NCBI GenBank assembly: GCA_002292285.1
Contig: DBBP01000004.1
Span: forward strand, 127,235 to 191,234
DNA: 64,000 bases
Origin: Proteobacteria bacterium UBA981
GTDB taxonomy: Bacteria > Pseudomonadota > Gammaproteobacteria > Ga0077536
Reading direction: 5' to 3'
The translations under genes and the position numbers were made by a program. Positions 1 through 8,169 of this stretch are shown here, piece after piece. The notes below the pieces were generated by a model. The model saw only the letters and a list, made by a program, of their open reading frames with translations, was not told the origin of the DNA and ran no database searches. Numbering within the stretch: the stretch's first letter is position 1; every line of letters begins with the position of its first letter.

Positions 1-800
1 GCGGTGTTTTCGAGATCGAGTTGAGGGCGGGATTCGGCGATAAACGCTTTGAACAATTGATGTGCTTCGTCCATATCCTGCTGAAATTTCGAGCGTCCTT
101 CATCAGTGTTCTCTCCAAACAAAGACAACGTGCGCTTGTATTTGCCCGCAGTGATTTGCTCGAAATCGATGTCGTGTTTTTTTAGCAAACGATGAAAGTT
201 CGGAACTTGTGCGACCACGCCTATCGAGCCAATGATGGCGAACGGTGCGGCGCTGATCCGATTGGCCACGCACGCCATCATGTACCCCCCGCTAGCGGCG
301 ATGCGGTCGACCACGACGGTCAGATGAATTTCGCGGTCGCGAATGCGACGCAATTGGGAGGCTGCGAGCCCGTAGTCGTGGATTGTACCGCCACCGCTCT
401 CGAGCACGACGATGACGCGATCGGCTGGCGTCGCAACGCTCAGAATCGCAGAGATCTCTTCACGGAGCTCGGCGACTGCCGAGGCGTGCATATCGCCCTC
501 GAAATCGCATAAAAACGTCCGTGAGGCATTCTCATCCGGAGCCGCGCTAGCGCGTGCTTTGGTTTCTTTGCGGACTTCTTTCAGGCGTTTTTTGAAAGCT
601 TTTTCCGGCAGTAGTGCGGCTTCTACATTGAGTTGGGCATCGAGCAAATCATCGTTAACCAGGCGCACTTCAATCGTCGCCTGAGGGCGGGAGTGACGTG
701 ACTGACGCGCACCTAGAACAAGTAAAAGCGGGACGGCGAGCAGCGCTGCCGCGGTGAGCAGCTTGGCGGCGAAAAGCGCGTATTCGATAAGGTATTCCAT
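1..800 (-). CDS. sohB: Inner-membrane serine protease SohB (S49 family), 3' end outside window
   Basis: Membrane-anchored peptidase of the S49 (SppA/SohB) family, acting in envelope protein or signal-peptide turnover. The reverse strand opens with ATG at 800 and stays open to the window edge, about 266 codons. A hydrophobic anchor spans roughly residues 5-32, followed by the SohB N-terminal domain and the protease domain. The nucleophile lies in IAASGGYMMACVA (Ser near 170) and the general-base lysine in TAGKYKRTL (Lys near 220), the Ser-Lys dyad of the family. The C-terminus is cut off. It is divergent from zapG with about 100 bp between them. Identity is confident; substrates are unknown. 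Confidence 0.93.
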   Translation of the reverse strand, partial: MEYLIEYALFAAKLLTAAALLAVPLLLVLGARQSRHSRPQATIEVRLVNDDLLDAQLNVEAALLPEKAFKKRLKEVRKETKARASAAPDENASRTFLCDFEGDMHASAVAELREEISAILSVATPADRVIVVLESGGGTIHDYGLAASQLRRIRDREIHLTVVVDRIAASGGYMMACVANRISAAPFAIIGSIGVVAQVPNFHRLLKKHDIDFEQITAGKYKRTLSLFGENTDEGRSKFQQDMDEAHQLFKAFIAESRPQLDLENT

Positions 801-900
801 AACGATGGCAGCATAATTCCGGTGCGGAAACACAATACCATGCTGCACTGCGTAAGCGGTGCACCACGCACCATCACAAGACTAAATTTCGAGGTAGGCG

Positions 901-1437
901 ATGCTCACTATTACTATCGTTGAACTGATGACACTCATTGTCATTTTGCCGCTGGCTGGCGGCGTTGTCGGCTACGTAATCGCCGGCGACCGCATGCGTC
1001 GCCAGAGCGGTGGTAAGAGTCCGGAAGAACTGAAAACAGAGTTCGAGGACTATCAAAAAGGCGTTACCAATCACTTTCAGGAAAGCGCTGAATTGCTCCA
1101 TCAAATGACCGCCCAGTATCGTGCTATTTACGCCCACCTGGCACGCGGAGCGGCGGAATTGTCCGCACCGGACGAGGGCAATGAGCAGTTGGCCGAGTTG
1201 AAACGTTTAAGCCTGGTTTTCGAACAGGCCACGGCAGATGAGTCGCGAGAGCAGACAGCTGCGCCAATCGAATCTGCCGTCAAGACGGAAGCGGAAGAAG
1301 CTGTGGCGAACGAGACTTTAATCGGTCGGGAACGCCAGGAAGCTGAGCCGATCGAAAGTGCGGTGGAAGTGAAGGAAGTTGGGCGAATTGAAACTGCGGT
1401 CGACGTGGAAGTGGCCGCAGTCCCAACGAATCGCTAG
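901..1437 (+). CDS. zapG: ZapG/YhcB family (DUF1043) cell-division membrane protein
   Basis: Small bitopic inner-membrane protein of the YhcB/ZapG (DUF1043) family, linked in enterobacteria to coordinating division with envelope growth. One N-terminal membrane helix (about residues 5-27, ending GYVIAGDRM) is followed by the family signature region (LKTEFEDYQKGVTNHFQESAELLHQM written here only in part: FEDYQKGVTNHF) and a coiled coil. The C-terminal 80 residues are acidic and low complexity, with repeats of PIESAV and EVKEV type. The start has a good ribosome site (GAGG, 7 nt upstream). Its stop overlaps the stop of the convergent PilZ-like gene. At 178 aa it is longer than the E. coli protein because of the acidic tail. 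Confidence 0.85.
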   Translation: MLTITIVELMTLIVILPLAGGVVGYVIAGDRMRRQSGGKSPEELKTEFEDYQKGVTNHFQESAELLHQMTAQYRAIYAHLARGAAELSAPDEGNEQLAELKRLSLVFEQATADESREQTAAPIESAVKTEAEEAVANETLIGRERQEAEPIESAVEVKEVGRIETAVDVEVAAVPTNR

Positions 1438-1874
1438 TTGGTGGTTTCGGCGCGAGCTCGCAGGTAGCACTCGGTGTAGCAGATTTTTTCTACCATGCGC
1501 GCCCGTGAGGCATCGTCTGGACTGGTAAACCACAAGCCTATTTCGAAACCTTCAGATTCCTCGCGCACCATCACTACGGTCGCGTTGAAGCGCTGGGTGA
1601 TCCCGCGCAGGGGAATTTCCAGCTCTAGCCGGGTTCCGGCCGGGACATACTTGTCAGTATGAATACTCAGGCCGACGTCGCCGGCTGTGGTCGGCGTCGG
1701 GCGGGTTTTCCACGGTAGCGTCGCCGGGCGCCGAAAACGAATGGGAAACTGCGCCGGATGCGGTATGAAATCATTATGAATCGCATCCAGACGCTCCGGC
1801 GTAGCTGCCGGTGGGACATTGGGCATTGATAGTGTCATTTCACCACGAGCACAGAGATTGTCTTGATTGTGCAT
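1434..1874 (-). CDS. PilZ-domain-like protein
   Basis: A 146-residue soluble protein resembling the PilZ fold, which in other proteins binds cyclic di-GMP. The RxxxR-type arginine cluster appears as RFRRPATLPW (about residues 47-56). The beta-barrel continues to GFEIGLWF, and the tail ARMVEKICYTECYLR is typical of proteobacterial PilZ proteins. The second signature, normally D/N-x-S-x-x-G, is degenerate here (GDVGLSIHTD), so nucleotide binding is uncertain. Start at 1874 is backed by GAGG 8 nt upstream. It is transcribed from the AT-rich region to its right, where a well-spaced promoter is visible. No partner diguanylate cyclase is nearby. Confidence 0.7.
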   Translation of the reverse strand: MHNQDNLCARGEMTLSMPNVPPAATPERLDAIHNDFIPHPAQFPIRFRRPATLPWKTRPTPTTAGDVGLSIHTDKYVPAGTRLELEIPLRGITQRFNATVVMVREESEGFEIGLWFTSPDDASRARMVEKICYTECYLRARAETTN

Positions 1875-1941
1875 GGGGCAGACCTCGCAATTAGGTAGTC
1901 AAATTTGGTTATTTTTAATTATTAGTAGCCTACGTCCGTTA

Positions 1942-1970
1942 GTTATAGTGATATCTAGAATTAATATCAA
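1942..1970 (-). promoter_or_regulatory. Predicted sigma-70 promoter of the PilZ-like gene with overlapping palindrome
   Basis: On the minus strand TTGATA (1970-1965) and TATAAC (1947-1942) are separated by exactly 17 bp, about 65 bp upstream of the PilZ-like ATG. An inverted repeat TGATAT-N9-ATATCA (1949-1969) covers the spacer and the -35 box, a good position for a repressor operator. The assignment is from pattern only. Confidence 0.5.
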
Positions 1971-1995
1971 CAAATATATTTCAATATCATGTAAT

Positions 1996-2010
1996 TAGAT
2001 AACTTATCTA
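1996..2010. repeat. 15-bp perfect palindrome in AT-rich intergenic DNA
   Basis: TAGATAA-C-TTATCTA is a perfect palindrome around a single C, upstream of the predicted PilZ promoter and inside a stretch (about 1900-2070) that is far more AT-rich than anything else in the window. It may be a second operator or a site for a nucleoid protein. Confidence 0.45.
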
Positions 2011-2075
2011 GAAATTAAATTAAATATTGATTCGTGCTTGACGATGGATATTCCCTGATAAGAAAACCATCTAAT

Positions 2076-2912
2076 TCAAAGTCTTAGGGTGACGTCCATC
2101 CATGCGCCAACCAGCTCCACCGTGGTGCCGTCGGCGTCGTGAACGGCCCGCATGGAATCAATGACGCGCACCTCAGCGCCGTTCCGGTGGCGGATTTCGT
2201 ACTCAACCACCGTATGAGTTAATGCCCCTTCCGCCATTTCTGCACGAGCCGTATCGAACCGCTGCAGGTCGTGAGGAACGATGAGTTGCGCCCAGAAACC
2301 GGGCTCAATGGCCGCTGTTGTGCGTTCATAGCCGGTTAAACGAAGGAAATTCTTGGACACATAGCTGGGGTGAAACAGGCCGTCGTCCAGGGTCAGGGTG
2401 TAGAGAACTGCCGGGCTGAATTCCATCCAGTATTCGAGCAATTCATTAGCCTCGTCGAGCGCGCCGACTTTTTCATCGAGGGCCGCGTTGATGCGCGCCA
2501 ACTCCTCTCTCAGTTTGCGTTCGTCGCGGATCAGGCGAAAGTAATCGGCAGCCTCATTCACTGCGCGTAGGATTTCGTCCGCGTGCCAGGGTTTGCGTAC
2601 AAAGCGATAGACACTGCCGTCATGCAGCGCGGCGATGGCAACATCAAGCTCGTTCAGGGCGGTGACCATGACACCGATCGTATCTGGCCAACGCTGCTTG
2701 ACCTCCCGCAGCAGTTCTACGCCATTCACATCAGGCATCGCATAGTCGGACACGACAACGGCGAAAGGGCCGGCCTGCTTCAGGGCCTCCATTGCCTGAG
2801 CGGCGCTGTTGACTATTGTGCAATCGAAAGCACTGGATAAATGACGCTTAAGCAGTGCCGACGCGTCACGCTGATCGTCGATGCAAAGTATTTTTCGAGA
2901 GTAATCTTCCAT
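2076..2912 (-). CDS. Response regulator: receiver domain plus PAS domain
   Basis: A 278-residue two-component protein. Residues 5-125 form a CheY-like receiver with the acidic pair Asp12-Asp13 (CIDDQ), phospho-acceptor Asp56 (VVVSDYAMPD), Thr84 (VMVTAL) and Lys107 (FVRKPW). A coiled coil at about 127-162 leads into a PAS domain (about 163-278, with SKNFLRLTGYER and the PAC-type end VELVGAWMDVT). There is no DNA-binding, GGDEF, EAL or HD-GYP output. It probably relays signals by protein contact or is a sensory adaptor. The receiver resembles those of the RpfG/c-di-GMP class. No histidine kinase is adjacent. The AT-rich island and the PilZ-like gene lie downstream. Confidence 0.88.
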   Translation of the reverse strand: MEDYSRKILCIDDQRDASALLKRHLSSAFDCTIVNSAAQAMEALKQAGPFAVVVSDYAMPDVNGVELLREVKQRWPDTIGVMVTALNELDVAIAALHDGSVYRFVRKPWHADEILRAVNEAADYFRLIRDERKLREELARINAALDEKVGALDEANELLEYWMEFSPAVLYTLTLDDGLFHPSYVSKNFLRLTGYERTTAAIEPGFWAQLIVPHDLQRFDTARAEMAEGALTHTVVEYEIRHRNGAEVRVIDSMRAVHDADGTTVELVGAWMDVTLRL

Positions 2913-3113
2913 GCGACGCGTTCTCCGCTTGCAGCACTACCTGGGTGCGACTCTCGGCCGCAATTTATTCTTGACCGATATTGTTTGCGCTTGCTGTTTG
3001 TTGTGCCGGGCAACCGCGACGGCAGCAGCCCATTGTGCAATGCGATTTTTGTAACGGGCTACATTACTATGGTAGCGAGAAATTTCACTGACGAGTTCGG
3101 GAGAAGTATGTCT

Positions 3114-3860
3114 ATGTCTAACAGTTCTGGCGCCAAGTCCCTATGGGTTTGTGTACTCTTTTTGTCTAATGTCGCAATGGTGTCTGCAGATTGGAAAGCG
3201 TGGCTCAACAAGCTCACGACAGATGAAAGTTCACAGGCTGCCGTCGCCAACGTTTTGTCCGAAGGCGAGATCGCCGATGGCTTGCGCGCGGCGTTGTCGA
3301 AAGGCGTTGGCAACGCGGTGAAACAATTGGGTAGCGAGGGCGGATTTCTCAGCAACGCCGCCGTCCGGATTCCAGTTCCAGAGCACTTGCAGCTCGTTGA
3401 GAGCGGTCTGCGAAAAATTGGTAAAGGCGATATTGCGGATCAGTTTTCAAGCAGTATCAATCGCGCAGCTGAACGTGCGGTACCCGAGGCCGCCGAGGTG
3501 TTTGCCGGCGCTATCAGCAAGATGAGCATCAGTGATGCGCGCAGCATACTCGACGGGACGGATACGGCGGCCACCGATTACCTGCGCGCGAGCAGCAACG
3601 AGGAGCTCAAAGGGCGCTTTTCACCGTTGGTTGATGCTGCGGTGAGAGAAGCAGGGGCGACTAAGTACTACCAGAATATGCTGGACAAGGCCGGGCCCAT
3701 AGCGAGTCTGCTCAACACCGATAAGCTTGACCTTGGAAATTATGTGACCGATCACGCCCTTGAGGGGCTTTATCAGGTACTTGGGCAGGAAGAGCAGAAG
3801 ATTCGCGCCAACCCTGCGGCGCGGACGACGGATCTATTGAAGAAGGTGTTTGGACAATAA
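3114..3860 (+). CDS. DUF4197 family exported protein
   Basis: Exported protein of the DUF4197 family, function unknown. The N-terminus has a signal peptide (about residues 1-25: hydrophobic LWVCVLFLSNVAMV, predicted cut after VSA before DWKAW). The mature part is helical, with the family-typical sections LSKGVGNAVKQLG, VRIPVPEHL, DARSILDGTDTAATDYLR and the ending TTDLLKKVFGQ. The start is ambiguous: ATGs at 3069, 3108 and 3114 are in frame. GGGAG at 3099-3103 is best spaced for 3114. It converges on the SDR gene, 13 bp away. Confidence 0.8.
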   Translation: MSNSSGAKSLWVCVLFLSNVAMVSADWKAWLNKLTTDESSQAAVANVLSEGEIADGLRAALSKGVGNAVKQLGSEGGFLSNAAVRIPVPEHLQLVESGLRKIGKGDIADQFSSSINRAAERAVPEAAEVFAGAISKMSISDARSILDGTDTAATDYLRASSNEELKGRFSPLVDAAVREAGATKYYQNMLDKAGPIASLLNTDKLDLGNYVTDHALEGLYQVLGQEEQKIRANPAARTTDLLKKVFGQ

Positions 3861-3873
3861 TCTCATTGCCGAT

Positions 3874-4692
3874 TCAGGTTGGCATCGGGTGCCAGCCCGC
3901 ATCAGCCCACAACTGACCGCTGACGGCAGAATTACGTATCAGGAAACAAATGGCGTCGGCGATTTCTTCCGGCCGGATCAGGCGCTTGATTTGCGTCGCT
4001 GGCAGGACGTGCTTGTTGATGTAATCTTCGCCGAGCGCACGGACCATCGGTGTATCAGTAAAACCAGGATGCAGAACAGCGCAACGCACGCCGTAGAAGA
4101 TGGCTTCTTTCATGAGGGTGGAAGCTGCGCCTTCCAGGCCAACCTTGGTGGTTGCGTAGGAAAGTTGGCCTTTATTGCCCTGCGATGAGACGGAACCGAT
4201 GAACACGACCACGCCCTGGGAGCCCTCATCGGGTTGCCACTGTTTGAGTCCGGCGGCGAAACGCGCCTCGGCCTGCTGCGCGACCATCTCAAGTGCCCAA
4301 TAGGTCGGGGCGATGAGATTGACTTCAACCACCTGGCGAAAATTCTCGACTGGATAAATGACCGCCCGGCCTTTTTCTTTGTTGAGCTTGACTGCCAGCG
4401 CGTCGCGGGTGATTCCTGCTGCGGGCACACAGATATTAACCGGGCCGAATTCTTCGCGCATGGTCCGGAAAACACTTTCTCTTAGCGCTACGTCCGTCGT
4501 ATCGCCTTGGAAAGGACACACTTTGGTCGCCGGGTTCTGCGCGCCGATTTCCGCCGCGACATCGTGCACCGCATCCGCTAAATCGACCAGCGCGATAGCG
4601 CGGACTTCCAGTCGGGCAAGCTCGGCCGCGGCTGCGCGTCCGATGCCACTGGCAGCTCCGGTGATAACAGCGACTTTACCTTTGATTTCCAT
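3874..4692 (-). CDS. SDR family NAD(P)-dependent oxidoreductase
   Basis: Classical short-chain dehydrogenase/reductase of 272 aa. The nucleotide motif TGAASGIG is at residues 11-18, the active-site serine in FIGSVSSQG and the YxxxK pair in LSYATTKVG. The usual NNAG is replaced by VPAAGI. The acidic residue after beta-2 (LVDLAD) suggests NAD rather than NADP. A longer than usual insert follows the PAAG motif (about 100-150). The substrate cannot be read from the sequence. It is monocistronic, divergent from the nucleotidyltransferase gene at 4819. Confidence 0.85.
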   Translation of the reverse strand: MEIKGKVAVITGAASGIGRAAAAELARLEVRAIALVDLADAVHDVAAEIGAQNPATKVCPFQGDTTDVALRESVFRTMREEFGPVNICVPAAGITRDALAVKLNKEKGRAVIYPVENFRQVVEVNLIAPTYWALEMVAQQAEARFAAGLKQWQPDEGSQGVVVFIGSVSSQGNKGQLSYATTKVGLEGAASTLMKEAIFYGVRCAVLHPGFTDTPMVRALGEDYINKHVLPATQIKRLIRPEEIADAICFLIRNSAVSGQLWADAGWHPMPT

Positions 4693-4818
4693 TGACGATC
4701 CTGGCGGGTTTCGATTGAAGCGGCATTATAGAGGCTCAATTGTGCACTGTAATATATTCTGCAGCGGACTCTCAGCAGATGCTCTGGCTGACGAGTGCGA
4801 TGTGACACCCCAATTCTG

Positions 4819-5847
4819 ATGGACAGGCCGACGCGCGCGCTCCCGAATCTGCTCCAAGGCGGTGTCGCGCCACATCTGCGCGCCGCGGAGACTTTTTCTA
4901 CAGAGGTTCTCGCCCGTCTGCGAGACACTCTGACGGGCCATATGGAGCAACTCGACGGGATCGAAACGATCGCAGTCGCGGGTTCTCTCGCGCGCTTTGA
5001 AGCATCGCCGCTCTCGGACATAGATTGTTTGATCATCGTGCGGGACGGATGCCCGCCCTCGGAGACCGAGAAGCAACGGGCGTTAATAATAAGCCTGTTA
5101 GCGGCCAGCGAGTTAAAACTACCCAAATCGACCGGCATTTTCGGACGCGCGATTGCCCCCGCGACGCTGCTCGACAGGTCTGCGCTCGGCAGTCTTGATG
5201 AAACACCGGCTATCTTCGGGACGCGGATACAGTTTCTACTCGATGTGCAGCCGCTATTTCGGAACGATCGCTGCGCCAGCCTACAAAATGACATTTTGCA
5301 CTGGTATGGCAGTGGTTTTCAGCAACGCCGTGCCGGGGCATCGTGGACGCACCTGATCAACGACGTGATGCGCTACGTGCACAGCTATGCCGTATGGCAG
5401 CAGTACAAATTCGAACGCAGTGACGACGATAGCTGGCAGTTGCGTCAGGCCAAATTACGAAGCAGTCGGATGATGACCTTCGCCGGGCTCATCGTGCTGC
5501 TTGGACAAAGTAACCGCTTAGCTGACAAGCAGCACTGGTTACTCGGGCGATTGTCGGACACACCGCTGGAACGTGTTGGTCGGGTGATGTCGTTGGCCGA
5601 CGCAGATGCATGGCAGCGGCTTCTGTCAGCCTATGACCGCATTCACGGGCGCATGCAGGACGAACAATTTCGCACCGCTTTGATTGTTGGTGGCCCCGGA
5701 CAGCTCGCTGATCTGGTCAATGAATACAGTCCGGAGTTTGAGGAAATTCGCAGCTTGTCCGACGTCGTTCTCGATGAACTGAGTACCTTCATTCTTGCGC
5801 GTCAGGAGGAGTGGGGGACGCGTTTTTATTCCCGACTACTTCTGTAG
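4819..5847 (+). CDS. Nucleotidyltransferase-fold protein of unknown target
   Basis: 342-residue protein whose N-terminal third carries the minimal nucleotidyltransferase motif GSLARFEASPLSDID (about residues 55-69), with the paired metal-binding aspartates of the DNA polymerase beta superfamily. The remaining 270 residues are mostly helical (WTHLINDVMRYVHSYAVWQQ, MTFAGLIVLLGQ) and lack a recognised effector domain. The architecture recalls GlnD N-termini or aminoglycoside and antitoxin-type nucleotidyltransferases, but no close family is evident. ATG 4819 is chosen over 4795 because homology to the fold starts well downstream and neither has a strong ribosome site. The substrate is unknown. 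Confidence 0.65.
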   Translation: MDRPTRALPNLLQGGVAPHLRAAETFSTEVLARLRDTLTGHMEQLDGIETIAVAGSLARFEASPLSDIDCLIIVRDGCPPSETEKQRALIISLLAASELKLPKSTGIFGRAIAPATLLDRSALGSLDETPAIFGTRIQFLLDVQPLFRNDRCASLQNDILHWYGSGFQQRRAGASWTHLINDVMRYVHSYAVWQQYKFERSDDDSWQLRQAKLRSSRMMTFAGLIVLLGQSNRLADKQHWLLGRLSDTPLERVGRVMSLADADAWQRLLSAYDRIHGRMQDEQFRTALIVGGPGQLADLVNEYSPEFEEIRSLSDVVLDELSTFILARQEEWGTRFYSRLLL

Positions 5848-5855
5848 TCGAATGA

Positions 5856-7103
5856 TCAGTCGCGGTGTACGGCTTCGGCCGGGTTCACGCATGCTGCCCT
5901 ATAGGCTGGATACACCGTTGCCAGCAGTGCCAGCAACACACTTGCCAGTGCAACTTGCAGCACATCGCTGGTCTGCAAGTGGGCGGGAAGATAGTCAATG
6001 AAATAGACATCGGCGTTGATCAGATCAACGCCGAGAAATCCTTCTACGGCATGGGCGATTGCCTCACTTTCCTGCGCTCCCCAGGCGCCGAGTACTGTGC
6101 CTAGCAGAGCCCCGGCGATTCCTATTACTGCGCCTTGCATCAGGAACAAGAGCACGATGTGGCGGCGTCGCGCACCCAGTGTTCGCAAGATCGCGATGTC
6201 GCGAATTTTCTCGGAGACGACCATGATCATATTCGCCGCAATGTTGAACGCGGCCACTGCGATAATTAATACTAGGATGATGAACATAATGCGTTTCTGC
6301 GATTCGAGCGCAAGGAAGAAATTTCGATGATATTGGGTCCAGTCAATGACCCCCAGATTGGGGTCAAGGTGCCGCGCCAGCTCACGCACCCCAGTTGCAG
6401 CATGCGCAGCATCGGTGAATCGAACTCGCAGCCCGGACGCGGCGTCGCCAAGGCGCAGTAATTGTTGAGCATCCTGGAAGTGCATGAGAACCAGGCGGCT
6501 GTCGTATTGATGCATGCCCACATGGAAGACACCTTTGACGACGATGCGCGCATAACGCGGCGCTAAAATATCTCCTTTATCGTTAAAGTCCGGTAACACC
6601 AACGTGACCGTGTCACCCCTCCCAACACCGAGTTCCTGAGCGAGATTACGCCCGATCAAAGCGGCGTTGCCGCCGACTTGTAGTGCGTCCAGATCGCTTT
6701 CGCCCAGATAGCTCGCAATGGCAGTAACCTTGCGTTCGAGCGTCGGCAGAATGCCTTCGACAATCACGCCATGGACGTTGTCGCTGCGGGTGAGCATGCC
6801 GCTGCCACGCGCGTACGGTGCCACGGCAAGGACATTTTGCTCCGCCATGCCCAGTTCAACGATGCGCCGCCAATCCTTTAAAGAACCATCTGCCGGGACC
6901 ATGATGGCGTGAGAGCTCATGCCGAGAATATGTCGCGTGACTTCGCGCTCGAAGCCGTTCATGACAGACAGCACGATAATTAGGGCGGCGACTCCGATCG
7001 CGATGCCGAGAACGGAAACCACAGAGATAAAGCTCGCGAAACGATTTCGATTGCGCGATTGCAGATAACGCGTAGCGATGAAGATGAGATAAGGGCGAAA
7101 CAT
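5856..7103 (-). CDS. lolC: LolC/LolE-type lipoprotein-releasing ABC permease
   Basis: 415-residue inner-membrane permease of the LolCDE lipoprotein-sorting transporter. It has the FtsX/MacB layout: a membrane helix at about 22-49 (ISVVSVLGIAIGVAALIIV), a large periplasmic domain, then three helices near 275-300, 318-350 and 375-405. The N-terminus RPYLIFIATRYLQSRNRNRF and the stretch ILRTLGARRRHIVLLFLMQG are characteristic. No LolD ATPase or second permease is adjacent, although lolC is usually followed by lolD. Downstream is the convergent nucleotidyltransferase gene, 8 bp away. It could be the single-permease form called LolF in some bacteria. Confidence 0.85.
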   Translation of the reverse strand: MFRPYLIFIATRYLQSRNRNRFASFISVVSVLGIAIGVAALIIVLSVMNGFEREVTRHILGMSSHAIMVPADGSLKDWRRIVELGMAEQNVLAVAPYARGSGMLTRSDNVHGVIVEGILPTLERKVTAIASYLGESDLDALQVGGNAALIGRNLAQELGVGRGDTVTLVLPDFNDKGDILAPRYARIVVKGVFHVGMHQYDSRLVLMHFQDAQQLLRLGDAASGLRVRFTDAAHAATGVRELARHLDPNLGVIDWTQYHRNFFLALESQKRIMFIILVLIIAVAAFNIAANMIMVVSEKIRDIAILRTLGARRRHIVLLFLMQGAVIGIAGALLGTVLGAWGAQESEAIAHAVEGFLGVDLINADVYFIDYLPAHLQTSDVLQVALASVLLALLATVYPAYRAACVNPAEAVHRD

Positions 7104-7402
7104 ACGAGATTTGCTCGGTCGCGATTAGTCGCCGGTCCAGAGCGCGACGGAGGCTTGAAATGGGGGGCGTAAAACGCCCCCCGGGTCGCGCTGAGAGAGA
7201 GTTTGGCGCGCCATCATTGTCTTTGATGGCGCGCCGCCAAAGACGGTGCAGCAATTGTGCCAGATTGTCATTGCAGGCTTATCAATAGCTTATGAAGGGG
7301 CGGTCCTGATTCCTGCACCATGGACAAGCAGTACGCTCCGCAACGGTGCCTGTGCCCCGGCGAGCCGAGTGCGGCAGATGGGTAATCCGATTTCGCAAGT
7401 AG
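7104..7402. other. Intergenic region with two strong stem-loops
   Basis: There is no gene. AGCGCGAC (7141-7148) pairs with GTCGCGCT (7185-7192) around an inner hairpin GGGGGGCG-TAAAA-CGCCCCCC (7162-7182). Next to it, 7202-7216 pairs with 7224-7241 in a 15-bp stem with a 3-nt bulge, containing GGCGCGCC on both arms. Neither has a clear T-tract on either strand. The structures sit between the stop of the DUF2237 gene and the start of the lolC-like gene, so they may end the first transcript or form a structured leader of the second. Confidence 0.5.
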
Positions 7403-7768
7403 TCAGCCGTCGAATATCGCGACCTGCTCCAACAGTTCAAGCGGCACCTGATCGAGGACCGATTCGTGCGTTGCGCGCAAGTTAAGTCGCCCGATAACGC
7501 CTTCCTGATAGGCCTCGATCCAACGCGGGAGGCATACACACCAGCGGTCGCCGGGCAGTAATCCCGGGAATCCGATATGCAGTTGTGGTTGTAGTAAATC
7601 GTTGCCACGCTCGCGCGAAAAGAGCAGAAATTCTTCGCTCATTTCGACGCATATCGAATGCTCCCCAATATCCTCCGCGCAGGTGTCGCAGCAACCGTCA
7701 CGGAAAAAACCAGTGAGGGGATCAGGGGAGCAGGGTTCCAGCGTATTGCCGTAGATATTCAGAGCCAT
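7403..7768 (-). CDS. DUF2237 family protein
   Basis: Soluble 121-residue protein of the DUF2237 family, widespread in Proteobacteria and of unknown function. Signature stretches are CSPDPLTGFFRDGCC near the N-terminus, FSRERGNDLLQPQ and PGLLPGDRWCVCLPRW, and the end RATHESVLDQVPLELL. The conserved cysteines (several in CCDTCAEDIG and WCVC) suggest metal binding or redox chemistry, which is inference. Start is ATG at 7768 (MALNIYGNTLEPC, the family start). An upstream in-frame ATG at 7798 adds ten residues not typical of the family. Confidence 0.85.
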   Translation of the reverse strand: MALNIYGNTLEPCSPDPLTGFFRDGCCDTCAEDIGEHSICVEMSEEFLLFSRERGNDLLQPQLHIGFPGLLPGDRWCVCLPRWIEAYQEGVIGRLNLRATHESVLDQVPLELLEQVAIFDG

Positions 7769-7831
7769 CGTCGTTAAAAACTCAAGTTCGCAGCACAATT
7801 TCAGATCTGGCCAGCCGGTTTGTGACCGCTG

Positions 7832-8068
7832 CTAGTCGGTTTGATGTTCGACGCACAAGCCCCACATCACTTTGAAGCGGCCGCGCGAGCTGCGCTGCAC
7901 AGACCACAACGGTTCCTCCGGGTCACGGCCCATGCCGTTGCCACGCCACGATTCGGAACTATCCGGAAACATATTGCGGGTTGCAATCCCGGTATTGATC
8001 AGGCGCTCACGGGTGCTGCAGTACCACACGCCGTAAGAGTCACAGTAGACTTCGATACGCTCATTCAT
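7832..8068 (-). CDS. Small hypothetical protein
   Basis: 78-residue protein I do not recognise. It begins MNERIEVYCDSYGVWYCS, is rich in aromatic residues, Cys and Arg, and ends in VMWGLCVEHQTD. ATG 8068 is preferred to 8098 because the residues before it look like read-through of a leader. It lies 63 bp upstream of and in the same direction as the DUF2237 gene, so the two may be cotranscribed. No signal peptide or membrane helix is seen. Confidence 0.5.
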   Translation of the reverse strand: MNERIEVYCDSYGVWYCSTRERLINTGIATRNMFPDSSESWRGNGMGRDPEEPLWSVQRSSRGRFKVMWGLCVEHQTD

Positions 8069-8169
8069 GGCGGGCCCGCTTTCTGTCGATGACCCCAATG
8101 TTAGACTCTAACGCGGCGGCGAGCAAAGCACACGGAGCCCGTGTGGCGACAGGTAGGTAGCGTATTGAA

